From: Paracraurococcus ruber | Lineage (GTDB): Bacteria > Pseudomonadota > Alphaproteobacteria > Acetobacterales > Acetobacteraceae | NCBI RefSeq assembly: GCF_004353985.1 | Contig: NZ_SMOA01000033.1 | Span: 1-41,864, forward strand | DNA: 41,864 nucleotides | Reading direction: 5' to 3' | Shown here: positions 8,337 to 15,336 of the stretch, one piece after another | How the letters are laid out: the number at the start of each line of letters is the position of its first letter | Numbering within the stretch: position 1 is the stretch's first letter | Position numbers and translations under genes: made by a program | The notes under the pieces: model-generated | The model's input: only the letters and a program-made list of their open reading frames with translations | The model's database searches: none | What the model was told of the DNA's origin: nothing

Positions 8337-9582
8337 TGCGCAGCGCCTGCGCCGGGTCGATCCGCGCCGCCCGCCAGCTTGGATAGAGCGTCGCCAGCAG
8401 CGACAGGCCGAGTCCCATGCCGACCACCTGCGCCACCTCCCGCCAGTCCACCACCGCCGGAAGCTGGGTGAGATAGAGCAGTTCCGGCCGGAACAGCGGC
8501 GTGCCCTGCAGCGCCAGCATCCCGGCCCGCAGCGTGTCGAAGTTGAGCGCGATGCCGAGGCCGAGCAGGAAGCCGATCAGCGTGCCGCCGCAGCCCACCG
8601 TCGCGCCGCAGAGCAGGAAGATGCGCAGCACCGCGCTGCTCCCCGCGCCCATGGTCCGCAGGATGGCGATGTCCCGCCCCTTGTCCTTCACCAGCATGGT
8701 CAGCGAGGAGATGATATTGAAGGCGGCGACCAGCACGATCAGCGTCAGGATCAGGAACATCACGTTCCGCTCCACCACCACGGCGGCATAGACGCTGCTG
8801 TTGGCGCCCTGCCAGTCGGTGACGCGCAGCGGCCTTCCGGCCAGCGCCTGGCGGACCTCGGCCGTCACCGGCGCCACCTGGGACGGGTCGGCGACCATGA
8901 TCTCGATCTGGCTCGCCGCGCCCTCCAGCCCGAACAGTGCCTGCGCCGCCGCCAGCGGGACGAAGAGGTTGCGGTTGTCGTATTCCGGCATGCCGATCTC
9001 GAACATCGCCACCACGCGCAGGCTCCGCTGCCGCGGCGCCGCCGAGAAGTCGCCGCCGCGGGCCTGCGGCAGCACCAGCGTCAGCCGGTCCTGCAGGCGT
9101 AGCCCCATCCTGGCCGCGAGGCGGAGGCCGACCACCACCGTATCGTCCTCGCCGAACTGCTCCAGGCTGCCGCGGCGGATGCCGCGGGCGATGACCGGCC
9201 GGTCCCGCAGATCCTCCGGCGCGATGCCGCGCACCAGGCCGGCGGCGGCGCCGCCGCCCTCCCCGGTCAGCAGCACCTGGCCCTCGACGATGGGCGCCGC
9301 CTGCTCCACGCCGGGCAGGCCGCCCAGGCGCTCGGCCAGGGCCTGCCAGTCCGGCAGGGCGCGGCCGCTGGCCGGCGCGACCGTGAGATGCCCGTTGAGC
9401 CCGATGATCCGGCCGATCAGGTCCTGCCGGAAGCCGTTCATGACCGCCAGCACGATGATCAGCGCGGCGACGCCGAGCGCGATGCCGAGCAGGGAGAAGG
9501 CGGCGGTGATGGAGACGAAGCGCTCCCCGCGGCGGGCGCGCAGGTAGCGCCAGGCCACCATGCGCTCGAAGGCGGTGAACAT
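8329..9582 (-). CDS. Lipoprotein-releasing system permease, LolC/E family (first copy)
   Basis: This 417-residue paralogue of the downstream gene has the same plan: FxAFERMVAWRYLRARRGER-type N-terminus, helix 1, periplasmic domain, then three C-terminal helices and a closing [18 protein letters not shown]. The coupling segment [19 protein letters not shown] is identical in the two proteins, and the underlying DNA is identical for 56 bp (8648-8703 against 7390-7445). It begins 10 bp after the proS stop and overlaps the next permease by 8 bp, so proS, both permeases and lolD form one unit. Together with LolD it probably makes a LolCDE-type heterodimeric exporter, but homodimers of each copy cannot be excluded. 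Confidence 0.9.
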   Translation of the reverse strand: MFTAFERMVAWRYLRARRGERFVSITAAFSLLGIALGVAALIIVLAVMNGFRQDLIGRIIGLNGHLTVAPASGRALPDWQALAERLGGLPGVEQAAPIVEGQVLLTGEGGGAAAGLVRGIAPEDLRDRPVIARGIRRGSLEQFGEDDTVVVGLRLAARMGLRLQDRLTLVLPQARGGDFSAAPRQRSLRVVAMFEIGMPEYDNRNLFVPLAAAQALFGLEGAASQIEIMVADPSQVAPVTAEVRQALAGRPLRVTDWQGANSSVYAAVVVERNVMFLILTLIVLVAAFNIISSLTMLVKDKGRDIAILRTMGAGSSAVLRIFLLCGATVGCGGTLIGFLLGLGIALNFDTLRAGMLALQGTPLFRPELLYLTQLPAVVDWREVAQVVGMGLGLSLLATLYPSWRAARIDPAQALRNG

Positions 9583-9592
9583 GGGTGGCGGT

Positions 9593-10906
9593 TCAGCCGC
9601 CGCCCTTCACCCGCGCGATGGCATCCTCGACGGACAGTTCCACCCGCTCCCCGGTGGCGCGGCGCTTCAGTTCCACCTTGCCGGCGGCGGCGCCGCGCGG
9701 GCCGATGATGGCCTGCCACGGGTAGCCCATCAGGTCGGCGTCGGCGAATTTCACGCCCGCCCGCTCGTCCCGGTCGTCATAGACCGCATCGGGGTCGAAG
9801 GCGGCGTAGAGCCGCGCCGCCAGCGCATCGGTCCCCGCATCGCCCACCTTCAGGTTCAGCACCGCGAGTTTGAAGGGCGCCACCGCCTCCGGCCAGCGGA
9901 TGCCGGTCTCGTCATGGTTCGCCTCGATGATGGCGCCGACCAGCCGCGACACGCCGATGCCGTAGCTGCCCATCTCCGGGTTCACCATCTTCCCGTCCGG
10001 GCCGCTGACCTGCAGCCCCATCGGCGCGCTGTACTTGGTGCCGAAATAGAAGATGTGCCCCACCTCGATCCCGCGCGCGGAGACCCGGTCGGCCTCGGGG
10101 ATGGCGTCCCAGGCCGCCTCGTCATGCTTCTCGTCGGTGGCGGCGTAGCGGCTGGTCCAGAAGTCGACGACGGGCGAGAGGTCGCCATCGTAGTCGACGG
10201 GCTGGGACAGCACGTCGAATTCCAGCAGGTCCTTGTGGAGATAGACCTGGCTCTCGCCGGTCTCGGCCAGGATGATGAACTCGTGCGACAGGTTGCCGCC
10301 GATCGGGCCCGTATCCGCCTGCATCGGGATCGCCTTCAGCCCCATGCGGGCGAAGGTGCGCAGATAGGCGGTGAACATCTGCCGGTAGCTGCGGGTGGCG
10401 CCGGCATGGTCCAGGTCGAAGCTGTAGGCATCCTTCATCAGGAATTCCCGCCCGCGCATGACGCCGAAGCGCGGCCGGATCTCGTCCCGAAATTTCCACT
10501 GGATGTGGTACAGGTTGCGCGGCAGGTCGCGGTAGGACTTGGCGTAGGTGCGGAAAATGTCGGTGACCATCTCCTCGTTGGTCGGGCCGAACAGCATGTC
10601 CCGCTCATGCCGGTCCTTCAGCCGCAGCATCTCCGGGCCATAGGCGTCGTAGCGGCCGGACTGGCGCCACAGATCCGCCGCCTGGATCGTCGGCATCAGG
10701 ACCTCCTGCGCGCCGGCGGCGTCCTGCTCCTCCCGCACGATCTGCTCGACCTTCCGCAGCACGCGCCAGCCCAGCGGCAGCCAGGCATAGATGCCGGCGC
10801 TGGTCTGCCGGACCATGCCCGCCCGCAGCATCAGGCGGTGGGAGGCGATCTGCGCCTCGGCGGGCGTTTCCTTCAGCGTCGGCAGGAAGGCGCGGGAAAG
10901 GCGCAA
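9593..10906 (-). CDS. proS: Prolyl-tRNA synthetase (short alphaproteobacterial type)
   Basis: Class II synthetase that charges tRNA-Pro in the cytoplasm. Motif 1 lies around [18 protein letters not shown], motif 2 around [17 protein letters not shown], and motif 3 around [14 protein letters not shown], followed by the anticodon-binding domain. At 437 residues it matches the short alphaproteobacterial ProS, which lacks the large editing insertion of the 570-residue E. coli enzyme. I choose a TTG start at 10906 because AGGAG lies 6 bp upstream and the protein then begins (M)[12 protein letters not shown], as family members do. The frame stays open to 11062 but that extension is GC-rich non-homologous sequence. 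It heads the lol gene cluster. Confidence 0.95.
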   Translation of the reverse strand: MRLSRAFLPTLKETPAEAQIASHRLMLRAGMVRQTSAGIYAWLPLGWRVLRKVEQIVREEQDAAGAQEVLMPTIQAADLWRQSGRYDAYGPEMLRLKDRHERDMLFGPTNEEMVTDIFRTYAKSYRDLPRNLYHIQWKFRDEIRPRFGVMRGREFLMKDAYSFDLDHAGATRSYRQMFTAYLRTFARMGLKAIPMQADTGPIGGNLSHEFIILAETGESQVYLHKDLLEFDVLSQPVDYDGDLSPVVDFWTSRYAATDEKHDEAAWDAIPEADRVSARGIEVGHIFYFGTKYSAPMGLQVSGPDGKMVNPEMGSYGIGVSRLVGAIIEANHDETGIRWPEAVAPFKLAVLNLKVGDAGTDALAARLYAAFDPDAVYDDRDERAGVKFADADLMGYPWQAIIGPRGAAAGKVELKRRATGERVELSVEDAIARVKGGG

Positions 10907-11221
10907 GGCAGGCTCCTGGATCGGGCGGCGTCCCCCCCCTTTAGAGCAGATCGCCGGGCCGCGGAAACGCCCCGGCTGCGGCGGGTCGCTTGCCCGTCCC
11001 GGCGGGTGCGGGCGTGGGAAATTTTCTGTCGTAAAGCCCGGCAGGAGCGCACGAACCCACACGAATCTTTGCCGGAAAAGCTTAAAAAGGCTTTTGTTAA
11101 GCTTGGCCTTCGGCTACAGCTGCGATGCGTCGGCCAAGCGGCGCAGGCTGGCTCCGGCCCCGCCATGGCGGCACAGGTCGCGTCTTCGGGCGCGGCGGTG
11201 CCGGATCGGCGGGCGCCGGAC
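10907..11221. other. Intergenic region upstream of proS
   Basis: No gene is supported here. It includes a possible proS minus-10 TCTAAA (10942-10947, minus strand) and an AT-rich 27-bp dyad-symmetric element (11078-11104), listed separately. The rest is GC-rich sequence without recognisable structure. The open frames that cross it lack ribosome-binding sites and homology. Confidence 0.5.
11078..11104. repeat. AT-rich 27-bp imperfect palindrome upstream of proS
   Basis: AAGCTTAA and TTAAGCTT flank an 11-bp centre (AAAGGCTTTTG) that is itself largely symmetric; only three base-pair positions break the dyad. It is strikingly AT-rich for this genome and lies about 170 bp upstream of the proS start. 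It could be a protein-binding site or a hairpin. The TTAA spacing is 11, not the 7 of a CtrA box. Confidence 0.5.
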
Positions 11222-11254
11222 AAAAAAAGGGGCCGTACCCGCAGGGCACGGCCC
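11222..11254 (-). terminator. Rho-independent terminator of the candidate small RNA
   Basis: The stem GGGCCGT/ACGGCCC (11230-11236 with 11248-11254) extends into an inner CCC/GGG pairing and is followed on the minus strand by seven T residues at 11222-11228. Confidence 0.75.
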
Positions 11255-11312
11255 GAGTTTAGGGAGGAAACGCCAGTCACACGGCAGAGAGAGGACCAAC
11301 CCTCTCTCTGCC
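11222..11312 (-). ncRNA. Candidate small RNA with anti-Shine-Dalgarno linker
   Basis: Read on the minus strand this shows a textbook small-RNA layout. A perfect 12-bp stem (11301-11312 with 11283-11294, 6-nt loop) is followed by a 28-nt linker containing UUUCCUCCCU (11261-11270), complementary to strong Shine-Dalgarno sequences. Next is a G/C terminator stem (11230-11254) running into seven U residues (11222-11228). DUF1467 upstream already has two terminators of its own, so this hairpin must end a separate transcript. A weak promoter candidate is TTGTCG-N18-CACCAT (11316-11345). No ORF with a ribosome-binding site lies inside. C/U-rich linkers of this kind occur in several alphaproteobacterial trans-acting RNAs, but I cannot assign a family. 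Confidence 0.5.
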
Positions 11313-11369
11313 AGTATGGTGCCGCGGACACCCAACACCCGACAACCGCAAAGGCTGCGGGAAAAGACG

Positions 11370-11392
11370 AAAAAAACGGCGCCCGACGCCGT
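11370..11392 (-). terminator. Rho-independent terminator downstream of DUF1467 (second)
   Basis: The stem ACGGCG/CGCCGT (11376-11381 with 11387-11392) and a 5-nt loop are followed on the minus strand by a run of T residues (11370-11375). It backs up the hairpin that directly follows the DUF1467 stop codon. Confidence 0.75.
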
Positions 11393-11402
11393 GTTGCACA
11401 GG

Positions 11403-11439
11403 AAAAAAGCGGCCCCTGCCCCGATTGCCGGAAAGCCGC
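11403..11439 (-). terminator. Terminator hairpin abutting the DUF1467 stop codon
   Basis: GCGGC (complement of 11435-11439) begins immediately after the TAA and pairs with GCCGC (complement of 11409-11413). An inner CCG/CGG helix lies between, and six T residues follow on the minus strand (11403-11408). Confidence 0.6.
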
Positions 11440-11700
11440 TTATTTTTCCGGCATTGCCAGCCAGCCGGTCCGGAAGCTGAGCCAGTCGCTGGCGATCACC
11501 GCCTCCACCCCCAGCCACAGCACCGCCGTCACCAGAGTCGTGAGCAGCAGCTTGCGCAGCAGGCGCGGGCGTTCCGGCACGCCGCGCCAGCCGGTTTCCG
11601 GATCGCCATCCGGATTCGGCTGCGTCCCGATCGGCAGGATGGCGAAGAGCGCCGTCCACCAGATCAGGAAGAAGACCACCGTGCCGCTGACCCAGCCCAT
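11440..11700 (-). CDS. DUF1467 family membrane protein
   Basis: The 86-residue protein starts MGWVSGTVVFFLIWWTALF and has two membrane helices (about residues 4-24 and 48-69). Between them is a proline/glycine-rich loop, LPIGTQPNPDGDPETGWRGV. This is the pattern of DUF1467, a short protein family that in alphaproteobacteria is usually encoded between rnj and proS, as here. No biochemical role is established. It lies 86 bp downstream of rnj behind two hairpins and is followed directly by two terminators, so it ends the nuo-birA-coaX-rnj transcription series. Confidence 0.85.
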   Translation of the reverse strand: MGWVSGTVVFFLIWWTALFAILPIGTQPNPDGDPETGWRGVPERPRLLRKLLLTTLVTAVLWLGVEAVIASDWLSFRTGWLAMPEK

Positions 11701-11720
11701 GCCCGCTCCAAAGACACATC

Positions 11721-11775
11721 GAGGGAGGCTCAGCCTCCCTCAAACTCCCTCCGCCAAAGGCCGAAGGGCCTTTGG
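11721..11775. repeat. Twin stem-loops between rnj and DUF1467
   Basis: Two 9-bp perfect inverted repeats sit side by side: GAGGGAGGC/GCCTCCCTC with a 3-nt loop (11721-11741) and CCAAAGGCC/GGCCTTTGG with a 4-nt loop (11754-11775). No T-tract follows either on the minus strand. They look more like an intergenic repeat or an RNA processing/stability element than a terminator. No second copy is visible in the window. Confidence 0.55.
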
Positions 11776-11786
11776 AAACCAAGAGT

Positions 11787-13463
11787 TTACACGCGCAGGA
11801 GATGCACCTCGACCGAGGGGCGCTTGCGCAGCCGGCGGCCCACCGCCTTGCGCAGCATGCCGCGGGCGGCCTCGCGCAGCGCATCGTCCTCGCGGCGCAG
11901 GGCGCTCGGCAGGTCCATCACCGCCCGCGCCAGCTCGGCCGCCAGCTGCGGGCCCAGCGGCTCGTCGCCGTCCAGCAGGCCGGGGGCGGAGACCTGCGGC
12001 GTGCCCTGCACCCGCCCGGCCCCGTCCACCGCGAGCGAGGCCATCACCACGCCGTTGAACAGCATGCGCTTGCGCGCCGCCAGCACGCCGCCGGACAGCG
12101 GCAGAAGGCGGCCATTGTCGACCGCGAGGCGGCCGGTCGGCACGCCCTCCACCACCTCCGGCCGGCCCGGGGCAAGCTGCAGCACATCCCCGTCCTCGAC
12201 CAGCACGGGGGTGGTCTGCAGCGCCCGCGCCAGGGCGGCGTGCTCGGTCAGGTGGCGCCATTCGCCATGCACCGGCACGGCGTATTTCGGCTTCACCAGC
12301 TGGTACAGCCGCTTCAGCTCGTCCCGCGCCGGGTGGCCGCTGACATGCACCATGTGGTCGTCGGCGGTCATCACCCGGCAGCCGCGCCGCGCCAGCAGGT
12401 CCTGCATCTGCAGGATGCCCCGCTCGTTGCCCGGGATCATGCGGGAGGAGAAGATGACCGTGTCGCCCTCCCCCAGCGCGATCTGCTGGTGGGTATCGGC
12501 CGCGATCTTCGCCAGGGCGGAGCGCGGCTCCCCCTGGCTGCCGGTGCAGATGATGAGGAGGTTGTCGTCCGGGATGTATCCCGCCTCCTCCTCCGGCACA
12601 TAGGGCGGGATGTCGGTCAGGTAGCCGCATTCGCGCGCCGCCGCCTCCGCGTTGCGCAGGCTGCGGCCGAACAGCGCCACCTGCCGCCCAGCCGCCATGC
12701 CGGCGCGGGTGATGCTCTCGACCCGCGCGACATTGGTGGCGAAGCAGGTGACGGCGACGCGGCCGCGCAGGCCGCGGATGATGGCGGCGAGGTTCCGCCG
12801 CACCTCCGCCTCCGACCCCGAATGCCCTTCGACGAGCGCATTGGTCGAATCGCAGACCATGGCCAGCACGCCTTCCTCGCCCAGGGCGGCGAAGGCGGCC
12901 TCGTCGGTCGGCTCGCCGATCAGCGGCTCCGGGTCCAGCTTCCAGTCGCCGGTATGCAGCACGAGGCCATGCCGGGTGCGGATGGCCAGCGCCTGCGCCT
13001 CCGGCACCGAATGCGCCACGCGGAGGAATTGCAGGTCGAAGGGCGCGGCGGCGAAGCGGCCGCCGAGCGGGATGGTGACGATCCTCGCCTCCCCCAGCAG
13101 CCCGGCCTCGCCCAGCTTGCGCCGCAGCACCGCCGAGACGAAGGGGCCGGCATAGATCGGGCAGCGCAGCTGCGGCCAGAGATGCGCGACGGCGCCCACA
13201 TGGTCCTCATGCGCATGGGTCACCACCAGGCCGACTAGGCGGTCGCGCCGTTCCGCCAGCCAGGTCGGGTCGGGGACCATAACCTCGACCTCGGGGTTCT
13301 CCGGCCCGCCGAAGCCAATGCCGCAATCCACCGCGAGCAGCTTGCCGTCGCAGCGGTACACGTTGAGATTCATTCCGATCTCGCCGGTCCCGCCGAGCGG
13401 GATGAAGGCGAGGTCGCCGGCCGGATCGGGTCCGGCCGCTGCCGAGTAATCGTCCATCACCAT
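11787..13463 (-). CDS. rnj: Ribonuclease J
   Basis: A metallo-beta-lactamase/beta-CASP RNase, 558 residues, acting on mRNA and rRNA as a 5'-3' exonuclease and endonuclease. The N-terminus has PLGGTGEIGMNLNVY, and the metal-binding motif THAHEDH gives H83, H85, D87 and H88. The beta-CASP signatures follow (VCDSTNALVEGHSGSE, CTGSQGEPRSAL, HVSGHPARDEL), then the C-terminal domain. The start may be the ATG at 13463 or the third codon, ATG at 13457, which has GGGA 7 bp upstream; both give nearly the same protein. The neighbours coaX and birA are in the conserved order. In alphaproteobacteria RNase J matures the 16S/23S rRNA 5' ends. Confidence 0.95.
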   Translation of the reverse strand: MVMDDYSAAAGPDPAGDLAFIPLGGTGEIGMNLNVYRCDGKLLAVDCGIGFGGPENPEVEVMVPDPTWLAERRDRLVGLVVTHAHEDHVGAVAHLWPQLRCPIYAGPFVSAVLRRKLGEAGLLGEARIVTIPLGGRFAAAPFDLQFLRVAHSVPEAQALAIRTRHGLVLHTGDWKLDPEPLIGEPTDEAAFAALGEEGVLAMVCDSTNALVEGHSGSEAEVRRNLAAIIRGLRGRVAVTCFATNVARVESITRAGMAAGRQVALFGRSLRNAEAAARECGYLTDIPPYVPEEEAGYIPDDNLLIICTGSQGEPRSALAKIAADTHQQIALGEGDTVIFSSRMIPGNERGILQMQDLLARRGCRVMTADDHMVHVSGHPARDELKRLYQLVKPKYAVPVHGEWRHLTEHAALARALQTTPVLVEDGDVLQLAPGRPEVVEGVPTGRLAVDNGRLLPLSGGVLAARKRMLFNGVVMASLAVDGAGRVQGTPQVSAPGLLDGDEPLGPQLAAELARAVMDLPSALRREDDALREAARGMLRKAVGRRLRKRPSVEVHLLRV

Positions 13464-13669
13464 GTCCCGGGGCGGATTTCGGCCCCGGCCTTTTGTCGTT
13501 GTTCAGCCGGCGTGGCGGAACGGGTCGCCCCGCGGCACCAGCCCGGCGCCACGGCAACCCGCTCTCGCGCGATGCGGGGCCCGGCCGCCCGCGGGTGCGG
13601 GGGCCGGGCGCCGGATCGCGGCCGGGCGGGGTGATGCCCCGGCCCGGCGCCTCGATCCTCGATGGGCAC
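13457..13669 (-). CDS. Doubtful small ORF overlapping the rnj start
   Basis: A 70-codon frame starts at GTG 13669 with GGAGGGA just upstream (spacing a little short). Its stop shares the TGATG junction with the possible rnj ATG at 13457, which would couple it to rnj. The translation is arginine/proline/alanine-rich (MPIEDRGAGPGHHPARPRS...), has no recognisable domain, and looks like non-coding GC-rich sequence. It may be chance. It fills most of the 291-bp gap between coaX and rnj, in which I see nothing else. Confidence 0.15.
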   Translation of the reverse strand: MPIEDRGAGPGHHPARPRSGARPPHPRAAGPRIARERVAVAPGWCRGATRSATPAEQRQKAGAEIRPGTW

Positions 13670-13754
13670 GTCCCTCCGGCACGTCGCCTGGATACTCGTG
13701 CCCCGGCCGGCGCCCCGGGCACCGCCCCAGGGCCGGCCCCCGGCGCCGGTCCCG

Positions 13755-14555
13755 TCAGGGGATCTCGCGCACCGGCTTCTGCAAGATGGGCACCGGGTTG
13801 CGCTCCGCCAACAGGCGAAGCCCTTCCAGCGTGATGTCCGGGTCGATCGTCTCGATCACGGTCGTGCCTTCGGCGAATAGCGGGGCGAGGCCGCCGGTCG
13901 CCACCACCTTCAGCGCCCGCTCCGCCTCGGCCTTGATCCGGCCGATGATGCCCTCGATCAGCCCGACATAGCCCCAGTAGATGCCCGACTGCATCGCCGC
14001 CACCGTGTCCCGCCCGATCACCGCCTGCGGCCGGCCGATGCCGATCCGCGGCAGCCGCGCCGCCGCCTTGTGCAACGCTTCGAGCGAGAGATTGATCCCC
14101 GGCGCGATCACGCCGCCCAGGTAGCCGCCATCGGCATCCACCACGTCGAAGGTCGTGGCGGTGCCGAAATCGATCACCACCAGCGGCCCCCGGTAGTGGT
14201 GGTGCGCCGCCAGCGAGTTCAGCAGGCGGTCGGCGCCGACCTCCTGCGGCCGCTCCACCCGAATGTCGAAGCCCCAATGGACCGTGGACCGGGCGATCAG
14301 CGGCTCCACCTCGAACCATTCGCGCGACAGGCGCCGCAGGTTGTAGAGCGCCGCCGGCACCACCGTGCCGATGGCGCAGCGGTCGATCTGCGCCGGCTTC
14401 AGCCCGCTGTGCTGGAACAGCGCCAGCAGCCAGACCGCGTATTCGTCCGAGGTGCGATCGGGCCGGGTGGCGATCCGCCAGCGGCCGCGCCATTCCGTGC
14501 CGTCATGCACCGCGAAGACGACATTGGTGTTGCCCGCATCAATCGCCAGCAGCAT
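13755..14555 (-). CDS. coaX: Type III pantothenate kinase
   Basis: This 266-residue ASKHA-fold kinase catalyses the first step of coenzyme A synthesis, ATP-dependent phosphorylation of pantothenate. The N-terminus [16 protein letters not shown] carries the phosphate-binding aspartate. QEVGADRL and [20 protein letters not shown] are the second phosphate and adenosine elements of CoaX, and GGVIAPGI is the substrate region. ATG 14555 is chosen because the family begins exactly there; longer frames read through birA. It overlaps the end of birA by 17 bp, so its ribosome-binding site lies within birA. Type III kinases are insensitive to CoA feedback and do not resemble CoaA. Confidence 0.96.
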   Translation of the reverse strand: MLLAIDAGNTNVVFAVHDGTEWRGRWRIATRPDRTSDEYAVWLLALFQHSGLKPAQIDRCAIGTVVPAALYNLRRLSREWFEVEPLIARSTVHWGFDIRVERPQEVGADRLLNSLAAHHHYRGPLVVIDFGTATTFDVVDADGGYLGGVIAPGINLSLEALHKAAARLPRIGIGRPQAVIGRDTVAAMQSGIYWGYVGLIEGIIGRIKAEAERALKVVATGGLAPLFAEGTTVIETIDPDITLEGLRLLAERNPVPILQKPVREIP

Positions 14556-15336
14556 GGGATGCAACCCCTCCCTGGGACAGGACTTCGCCGGCCGGGATGG
14601 CCCGGCATGTCCCCGCGACCTCGAGCAGCAGGCTGCCATCCTCGGCCAGCCCGACGAAGCGCGCCGGCGCATCCAGGCCATGCAGGGTGATCGCCTCGCC
14701 CACCGCCGGGCCGAAGCGGCGCCAGGCCGCCCGCACCGGCGCGAAGCCTTCCGCCCGCTGCACCGCCCGCCAATGGCCGAGCCGCGCCAGCAGACGCGGC
14801 GCGAAGGCGTCGGGCGACAGGCCGGCATCCAGCCAGGCGGTCCGGCGGTCCGGCAGCGCCGGCGCCCGCGCCAGGTTCACCCCGATGCCCAGGCTGAGCC
14901 AGGCCAGGCCGCCGCCGGGCAGCAGCGCGGTCTCGGCCAGGATGCCGGCGCATTTGGCGCCGCCCAGCAGCAGGTCGTTCGGCCATTTCAGCCGCAGCGC
15001 CGCGGGGTCGCGCAGCACCGCGGCAGCCGCCTCGGCCAGCGCCACCCCGGCCAGCAGGCTCCATTGCGGCGCTTCCCGCGCCGGGCCTTCGGGCCGCAGC
15101 AGCACGGAGAGATAGAGGTTGCCGCGCGGCGAGGCCCAGACGCGCCCGGCCCGGCCGCGGCCTGCGGTCTGTTCCCGTGCCAGGATCGCCAGGCCTTCCG
15201 GCGCCCCGGCTTCGGCGCGCCGCGCCAGCAGGGCGCTGGTGCTCGGCAGGCTGTCATGCGCTTCCAGCACCCAGCCCGGCGGCAGGGCCGGTGCCGGCCC
15301 CGCGGGGGCGGCGCCGCCCGACCCCGACCCGCTCAC
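14539..15336 (-). CDS. birA: Biotin--[acetyl-CoA-carboxylase] ligase
   Basis: The 265-residue enzyme activates biotin to biotinyl-AMP and attaches it to the biotin carrier protein. The biotin-binding loop reads [17 protein letters not shown], the catalytic segment is [17 protein letters not shown], and a small C-terminal domain follows. It is shorter than the 321-residue E. coli BirA because the N-terminal DNA-binding domain is missing, so it should not act as a bio operon repressor. The start overlaps the nuoN stop by 4 bp and the end overlaps coaX by 17 bp, so it is translated as part of the nuo operon. Confidence 0.94.
   Translation of the reverse strand: MSGSGSGGAAPAGPAPALPPGWVLEAHDSLPSTSALLARRAEAGAPEGLAILAREQTAGRGRAGRVWASPRGNLYLSVLLRPEGPAREAPQWSLLAGVALAEAAAAVLRDPAALRLKWPNDLLLGGAKCAGILAETALLPGGGLAWLSLGIGVNLARAPALPDRRTAWLDAGLSPDAFAPRLLARLGHWRAVQRAEGFAPVRAAWRRFGPAVGEAITLHGLDAPARFVGLAEDGSLLLEVAGTCRAIPAGEVLSQGGVASHAAGD

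Noticed and set aside
11078-11104. CtrA-binding site
   Set aside because: The two TTAA half-sites are 11 bp apart rather than 7.
11114-11884. Minus-strand 256-codon frame spanning DUF1467 and the candidate small RNA
   Set aside because: It runs through three terminators and overlaps the recognised DUF1467 gene in another frame; no homology.
13464-13754. tRNA-like pattern in the coaX-rnj gap
   Set aside because: A GGCGTGGCGGAA stretch recalls the start of a leucine tRNA but no anticodon or T arm can be built.
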